From NCBI GenBank assembly GCA_004154925.1, contig QJNS01000392.1, forward strand, positions 1,825 through 47,801: 45,977 bases of DNA. Direction: 5' to 3'. The stretch's first letter is position 1. Every line of letters begins with the position of its first letter. The DNA comes from Monosporascus cannonballus (lineage: Eukaryota; Ascomycota; Sordariomycetes; Xylariales). The notes under the pieces are model-generated. The model saw nothing but the letters and a program-made list of their open reading frames with translations. It was not told the origin of the DNA and ran no database searches. Of this stretch, positions 41,958-45,977 are shown in pieces. Both the position numbers and the translations under genes were made by a program.

Positions 41958-42960
41958 CTAGGAATGTGAAAGGCTTTCGCCACCTGCGCAAATGCGTTGG
42001 CCCGGATTGGCGTTGCTCGGGCCTGAAACGGCCATATGGCTCGTCCTGCACGACTTCGAACATAACCCACTCCCCGGTTGCACGATTCTTGTTTCCATGT
42101 CCCAAGCTTGAAGCACCTGCCCCGCGTTTGCATACATTTTTGTCCAACATCCTAGCATGACCAAGCCTCCTACCAGTCCTTCTGTATTTGGGAAAATACC
42201 CTCTTTGAAGAGACGGTCGACTTTGTTGCAGTACTTGTCCCAGTCTTCGGCTGTCCTAAGCGGCCCAGGGTCACGGTGTGGCCAGTGTCCTGTAAGGATT
42301 GTGTAGAGAATCGATCCTACACTGAATATGTCTGTAACTTCAGTAGAGACCCAAGCCGAGTTAGGGTCGAAAAAGCCTGAATCTGGAAGATGTTTACCAT
42401 CCAGGCCTAGCCTCTCGCATGTTGAGCCTCCAAAATCGCATAGCCAGACATCCAATGAACTTGAGTCCGATATAGAGTCGGTCATGGTGGTATGGAGTAG
42501 GACGTTATCAGGGCGTAAATCAGAATGGATCACGCCACGGCTGTGGATAAAAGTGATAGCCTCGATGACCTGCCGGCACCATTTTAGGCGCGTAGCTATG
42601 GGGATTTCGCGCTCCATATCAAGGTATCTCTGGAGGCTGCCATGGCTAGCTTCCGCAAGAAGCAGACCCTGTGGGGTGTCGGGCTCATCCTGCCACCCAT
42701 AGTATCTGATAACGTTAGCGTTAAAATGAATGTTTCCCCATATCCCCGAAATTTAAATCGGGTATTACTAACCTTACAATACGAGGGTGTTCTCCAAGGG
42801 TTTCCAATATTAACCTCTCTACTACGAACTCATGGGCAATAGCATCGGTTAGGGTTTGATTGATGACGCCGTCCTTTAACACGGCGCGCGGGGATTTCAA
42901 TACCCCTTGCGGTGCCTTGTAGAAGATTGACGTTGAGCCGAACATGTCAAGTAAACGCAT
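41958..42960 (-). CDS. Small protein kinase, 'HSDLRPDN' type (311 aa)
   Basis: This is a predicted Ser/Thr kinase. Exon 1 (42960-42773) and exon 2 (42705-41958) join across a 67 bp intron (GTTAGT ... GCTAAC ... CAG), producing HPRIV-RYYGWQDEPDTP in phase (936 coding bases). The N-lobe holds GVLKSPRAVLKDG (candidate ATP-binding Lys) and EFVVERLILETLGEHPRIV (candidate helix-C Glu), but the glycine loop is weak. The C-lobe holds FIHSRGVIHSDLRPDN (HRD with Arg replaced by Ser; catalytic Asp and Asn kept), LCDFGGS (DFG kept) and FSVGSILYTILTGHWP. The HSD variant is common in filamentous fungi, so activity is plausible. The last 45 residues (after QAWDMETRI) do not look kinase-like and may reflect an undetected splice or frameshift. 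The start at 42960 (MRLLDMFGS) is the first ATG in the frame. Confidence 0.8.
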
Positions 42961-43461
42961 GTCTTTCGCGCAGCTAGGTCTTGGGGAGAAGTGCCAATGG
43001 TATGAGTGGGAGGAACTAAAGGGATAAATGACAAAACCCAAAGATTCTTGTCTTGTTAGCCAAATTTGCTGTATGGGCCCGGGCTCAGCCTTGTCCACAC
43101 AGGGTTTCTTTACTGCCGAACTATTTCGAGGTCTTTCTCTCCTAGCCGTCACATAAAAAGTTGGCAACTTGTTAAAATCATTTCAACAGCGTCCGTGCAC
43201 GCGCCACTCATAGGATTCTCCAATCGTAGTCATATTTCCAAGCCCTCCATATCTTCCTGCTGGCAGACTACCCTTGCTTATAACCCAGCTCGCCCGACCC
43301 GATAACCCCTCCAATTGTGTTGAAGCCCTGTTACGGAAGCCAGCTTTTCTCGGTATTTGCCAAGATCAGCGTGTAACTCCTTAAATGTGAAAGGTACCCC
43401 CTAACAGGCACGTTAGGAATCGCTTACAAACCAAACTTATTGGGCAGAGAGAACTTGCGAT
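42961..43461. other. Intergenic stretch, nothing recognised
   Basis: The kinase frame stays open upstream to about 43167 without an ATG, presumably its leader. Nothing else was recognised. Confidence 0.35.
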
Positions 43462-43638
43462 TTAGGGATTAGCGCAATTATAGCGGCCGCATTTTCCTTT
43501 GACTCTGCTTGAGCCCATGTTACTCTCCGTAACAGTATGCCCTGGCTCTGTACGATTGTCGCAAGCCTTAAAGTAGACGTCCTCCGTAACACGGTCACCA
43601 CACTCGTATATCTTCGTGGAAATCCCTTTCTCGCACAT
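43462..43638 (-). CDS. Small cysteine-rich protein (58 aa)
   Basis: An ATG at 43638 opens a 58-residue frame with Cys at 2, 13, 26, 50 and 55 and a His at 34: IYECGD, YFKACDNRTEPGH, and the ending SSRVKGKCGRYNC. Spacing and composition resemble small ascomycete proteins with a probable metal- or disulphide-stabilised core. It has no signal peptide from this ATG, so it is not an obvious secreted effector. The track-style start 15 bases upstream is a TTG and was not used. No function can be given. Confidence 0.45.
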   Translation of the reverse strand: MCEKGISTKIYECGDRVTEDVYFKACDNRTEPGHTVTESNMGSSRVKGKCGRYNCANP

Positions 43639-43659
43639 ATTTAAAGGTTTCAAGAAATT

Positions 43660-44176
43660 TTAAGAGTAACGATTCAAAAACTCAAAGGCCCAAGAGTTCC
43701 CTGGCCAGTGGATATTTATGTCTCTTGATAGGAAGGATTTGATACTACTTCATATATTCAAGAGTGGATCCAGTCGTAGTGAAGAGGAGTCACTGTTTAG
43801 GCATCTATTCAACGCGATGCCTATGATCGATGCTGGTTGGGTCGGTGTTTGAGAAGCTCCAGCGAGTGTGATTCGTGCCGAGCAAACAATGCCGCTTTTG
43901 GCGTGCGGGGATGTGACCAAATGACAGGGGTGGTCGGTCGCTGGGGAGTGGGGCTCGCTGTTTCCATTATAACCATACCGTGGAGCGGGGTAGACGTTGT
44001 TATCGTGGGTCACCTTTTAGCGTACACTAGCGCTGAACGTTTACCTTATTCTTCGGCCGGAGCGTCGCTGCAAAGAAGCCGTTCAGGGTGGGTGAATGGC
44101 TGCGTGCAAGGGAACCAACTGAAATACTGGCGTTGTGGCTCGTGTGGAGAAGTCTTGTTATAAAATGCACCCGCCC
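43660..44176. other. Intergenic stretch, nothing recognised
   Basis: ORFs of 87-108 codons overlap on opposite strands (43750-44013 and 43837-44163) and show no motif. Confidence 0.35.
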
Positions 44177-44230
44177 GCCTCTCCTGCTGCCTCTCCTGCT
44201 GCCTCTCCTGCTGCCTCTTCTGCTGCCTCG
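44177..44230. repeat. 12 bp tandem repeat (GCCTCTCCTGCT)n
   Basis: Four tandem units (the fourth with C to T: GCCTCTTCTGCT) plus a half unit lie just upstream of the ATG at 44259. The tract is pyrimidine-rich and would fall in the 5' leader or core promoter of that gene. The opposite strand reads as Arg-Gly-Ser-Arg repeats, but only as a shadow. Confidence 0.85.
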
Positions 44231-44258
44231 ATTGTATGATACCTCATAACCATCAATA

Positions 44259-45292
44259 ATGCAGTTCTCCGTCGAAGCAGACAAGTCATTGTTTGGCCTC
44301 GATGTTGATCTTGATGTCCATTTGCTGAAATTGCAAGCGGCTAATGCCTTCTCCCAAATCCGGAAAGAAATAGATCGGAACAGGAACACGCTGAAGACAC
44401 TCAGTGTGCATTCATTCGGTAAACGCAGCTCGAAGAATACTTTTGAAGAAAATGTACAAAGGGTGGTAAAAGGGGGCTCGGAGGCTCGTGCAATTTTGCC
44501 CTTGGTCAATCCGACATCTACCAATGCAGATAACTCTCTTAACCTATTCATGCTTGTCTGTTTCACCTTGACAAAAACGTCGCATGGAAATCTTCAGAAG
44601 AATGGGCTTATCGATATTTTTGCCGGTTTGCTTTTGCGTATCGTTGATGGCTGTATTATTTTCCCGTCCCTGAAAGAGAGAATGATTACTATCATACGAC
44701 AAATCTGTGATGAAAACAGAACCGACACAAGCTCGATGTTACTCGGTATGTTCTGAGGCAAAGATTCTTGTCCCAAACTAACAGCAACGAAGAAATGGTC
44801 AATAACGCTCAAGTCGGGCGACGTCGCCTTGACTTGAGTGATGAACAGCCTAATGCACGACAAGCTCAAGGAATAGGGCAATCGGTGTTTGGGCCACAAG
44901 AGCCAACCCCAACAGAGATGGCGACCCAAACATTCCCCGCGCCAGATATCACCCCGAGGAGTAAGCTCACCGTCCTCCGACTGCATTCTCAAGTTGACCT
45001 TCTCGCAGTGGTTTTCCAATTCGCAGCAGCGACAACTTCCGGATTAGAGATGATCTTAGGATCTTCCCTCCTTTTGAAGGCTATTCAAGCAAGCCGCCAG
45101 TGGTACTGGGAAAGACACGGAGACCATCTGTCGGATACAAGAACGATGCGGACAGATTGTGTAGTTGCATTAATCCCCGATACTGACCAGCAAGATATGT
45201 CTTTTATCCTCAGGGTGGGGTATGCGATGGGTTGGGATATCATTCGGTACTTGGACTTTGAGTCATCTTCAGAACAAGTCCCTAGACTCTAG
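44259..45292 (+). CDS. Two-exon hypothetical protein (328 aa)
   Basis: Exon 1 (44259-44745) and exon 2 (44793-45292) are joined by a 47 bp intron with GTATGT donor and AACTAAC branch. The first CAG lies only two bases after the branch site, too close to be used. The next AG (GAAG at 44792) restores the frame, giving 987 coding bases. The N-terminal half is helical (VHLLKLQAANAFSQIRKEID), with a hydrophobic middle (SLNLFMLVCFTLTKT, IDIFAGLLLRIVDGCIIFPS). A polar linker (SDEQPNARQAQGIGQ) follows, then a folded C-terminal part (LRLHSQVDLLAVVFQFAAAT, MSFILRVGYAMGWDIIRYLD). No family was recognised. The second frame has its own ATG at 44768, but splicing explains both frames. Confidence 0.65.
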
Positions 45293-45303
45293 TCCTTTCT
45301 AAT

Positions 45304-45716
45304 TCAAGTTCTGAATTCCACCTCAGCGTTGTAGACCTGAACTCTACATCCGGGAGACACAATCTGGCCGCCTTCTCCTGTGCTTTTCCCATGCCACCGA
45401 GCATGAGCCTCGCCAGGCCCATAAATAACAATCATCATGCCCTCTCCAATGACTACTTTCTGATTTTCGACCGTAAACGTGTATGATCCCTGGATACGTT
45501 CCTTGATTCCTTTCAATGCATTTTCGCCAGTGTCGGGCATTGCAGCAAAGCGGCGTTGTTGGGTTTCGCTCCAGGGTCGGTCTCAAAAATTGCGCCTGCT
45601 TCCATAAAGTTATTATTTAGGACATGCTCATCTTTAAGACTAAACTCACAGCTAAAGGATTCGTTTCGCTCGTCCTCGTCGCTAACCTCAGCTCTATCTG
45701 CCAGAATTGAACTCAT
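45304..45716 (-). pseudogene. Cupin-like protein, apparent frameshift
   Basis: A frame from ATG 45716 (MSSILADRAEVSDEDERNES) runs to about 45545, where the coding look passes into another frame that starts MPDTGENALKGIKERIQGSY and ends at 45304. The second part is beta-rich and has a cupin-type second motif (GMMIVIYGPGEAHARW; compare G-x5-P-x-G-x2-H). No intron fits between the frames, so a one-base frameshift, or a separate gene starting at the internal ATG (45540), is needed. If intact it would be a small single-domain cupin of unknown substrate. The cupin call rests on one motif. Confidence 0.45.
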
Positions 45717-45977
45717 AGTCGTTATAGATAAGTTATGCCGTGGTTGACGATGCCTAAAATTTTCTTTTGGGTGCAGTAAGTCTCCACTCGAATTTGCGGG
45801 ATTTGGGTCAGGTGACTGTCTTAGATAAAATTTGAGACATTGAGGTAATTGGCTTTTTGGTACCGTTGTATACAAGTACTAAAGCGTTTTCAAGGCCTTT
45901 TTTTACGCAGTCCTTTGGTGCCGAATTTTGGTGCCCCTCCTATTGCCCCTCTTTGTTGCCCCTCTTGTTGCCCCTCT
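45717..45977. repeat. Non-coding end with imperfect (TTGCCCCTCTTG)n repeat
   Basis: From about 45930 to the end, GCCCCTC recurs four times at 12-16 base spacing (GTGCCCCTCC, TTGCCCCTCT, TTGCCCCTCT, TTGCCCCTCT). The array continues beyond the window. Confidence 0.6.

Noticed and set aside
44027..44566. A 179-codon minus-strand ORF with an Arg-Gly-Ser repeat
   Set aside because: The repeat is the antisense of the 12 bp tandem repeat, and the rest is antisense to exon 1 of the gene at 44259.

Overview
The window looks like an accessory, repeat-rich part of the genome of a filamentous ascomycete (Pezizomycotina). Four things point there: genes interrupted by 45-70 bp introns with CTAAC-like branch sites; an AT-rich retrotransposon carrying the C-to-T / G-to-A damage of repeat-induced point mutation (RIP); decayed copies of the fungal FunK1 kinase family; and typical fungal BTB, bZIP/C2H2 and 'HSDLRPDN' kinase genes. 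No bacterial operon, CRISPR array or convincing tRNA/rRNA was seen.

Layout. 1-60 is a poly-C tract. 949-8163 is a full-length Ty3/gypsy element on the minus strand (two 436 bp LTRs, AATAA target duplication), destroyed by RIP and lying in an AT-rich flank that reaches about 8750. 8944-11195 is a FunK1 kinase pseudogene. 13577-14104 (+) and 14138-14569 (-) are two small convergent hypothetical genes. 15958-17005 is a BTB gene and 17867-18582 a three-exon hypothetical gene. 18849-19160 is a minisatellite with higher-order structure, next to a small ORF at 19139-19629. 19862-21642 is an intact three-exon adenosine deaminase (ADGF/CECR1 type). 23834-24884 is another three-exon hypothetical gene. 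25712-26136 is a solo LTR of the same retrotransposon family that escaped heavy RIP (CCATT target duplication). 26462-27708 is a bZIP gene with a C2H2 finger segment behind it. 28937-30286 is an acidic nuclear-type protein.

From 31740 the window becomes a mosaic. GC-rich, foreign-looking, broken coding sequence lies at 31750-32384 (+), 32430-32899 (-), 33438-33841 (-) and 38764-40690 (-). The 32430 and 38764 blocks are two diverged copies of one unknown gene; I interpret the set as a candidate endogenous viral element or other horizontally acquired DNA. Between the blocks lie an ankyrin remnant, a second FunK1 remnant, an intact 283-residue hypothetical gene (34834-35685), and a tail-to-tail pair of paralogous cysteine-motif genes (36767-37396 and 37879-38508), one of which has a single RIP-like nonsense codon. 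The right end carries a small protein kinase (41958-42960), a 58-residue Cys-rich protein, a two-exon hypothetical gene (44259-45292) and a cupin-like gene with an apparent frameshift.

The genes do not form a pathway. The picture is of a compartment shaped by transposition, RIP, gene decay and acquisition of foreign DNA, with a few intact, ordinarily spliced genes. Gene models were built by hand from splice signals and reading-frame continuity. No database search was possible, so family names rest on recognised motifs.
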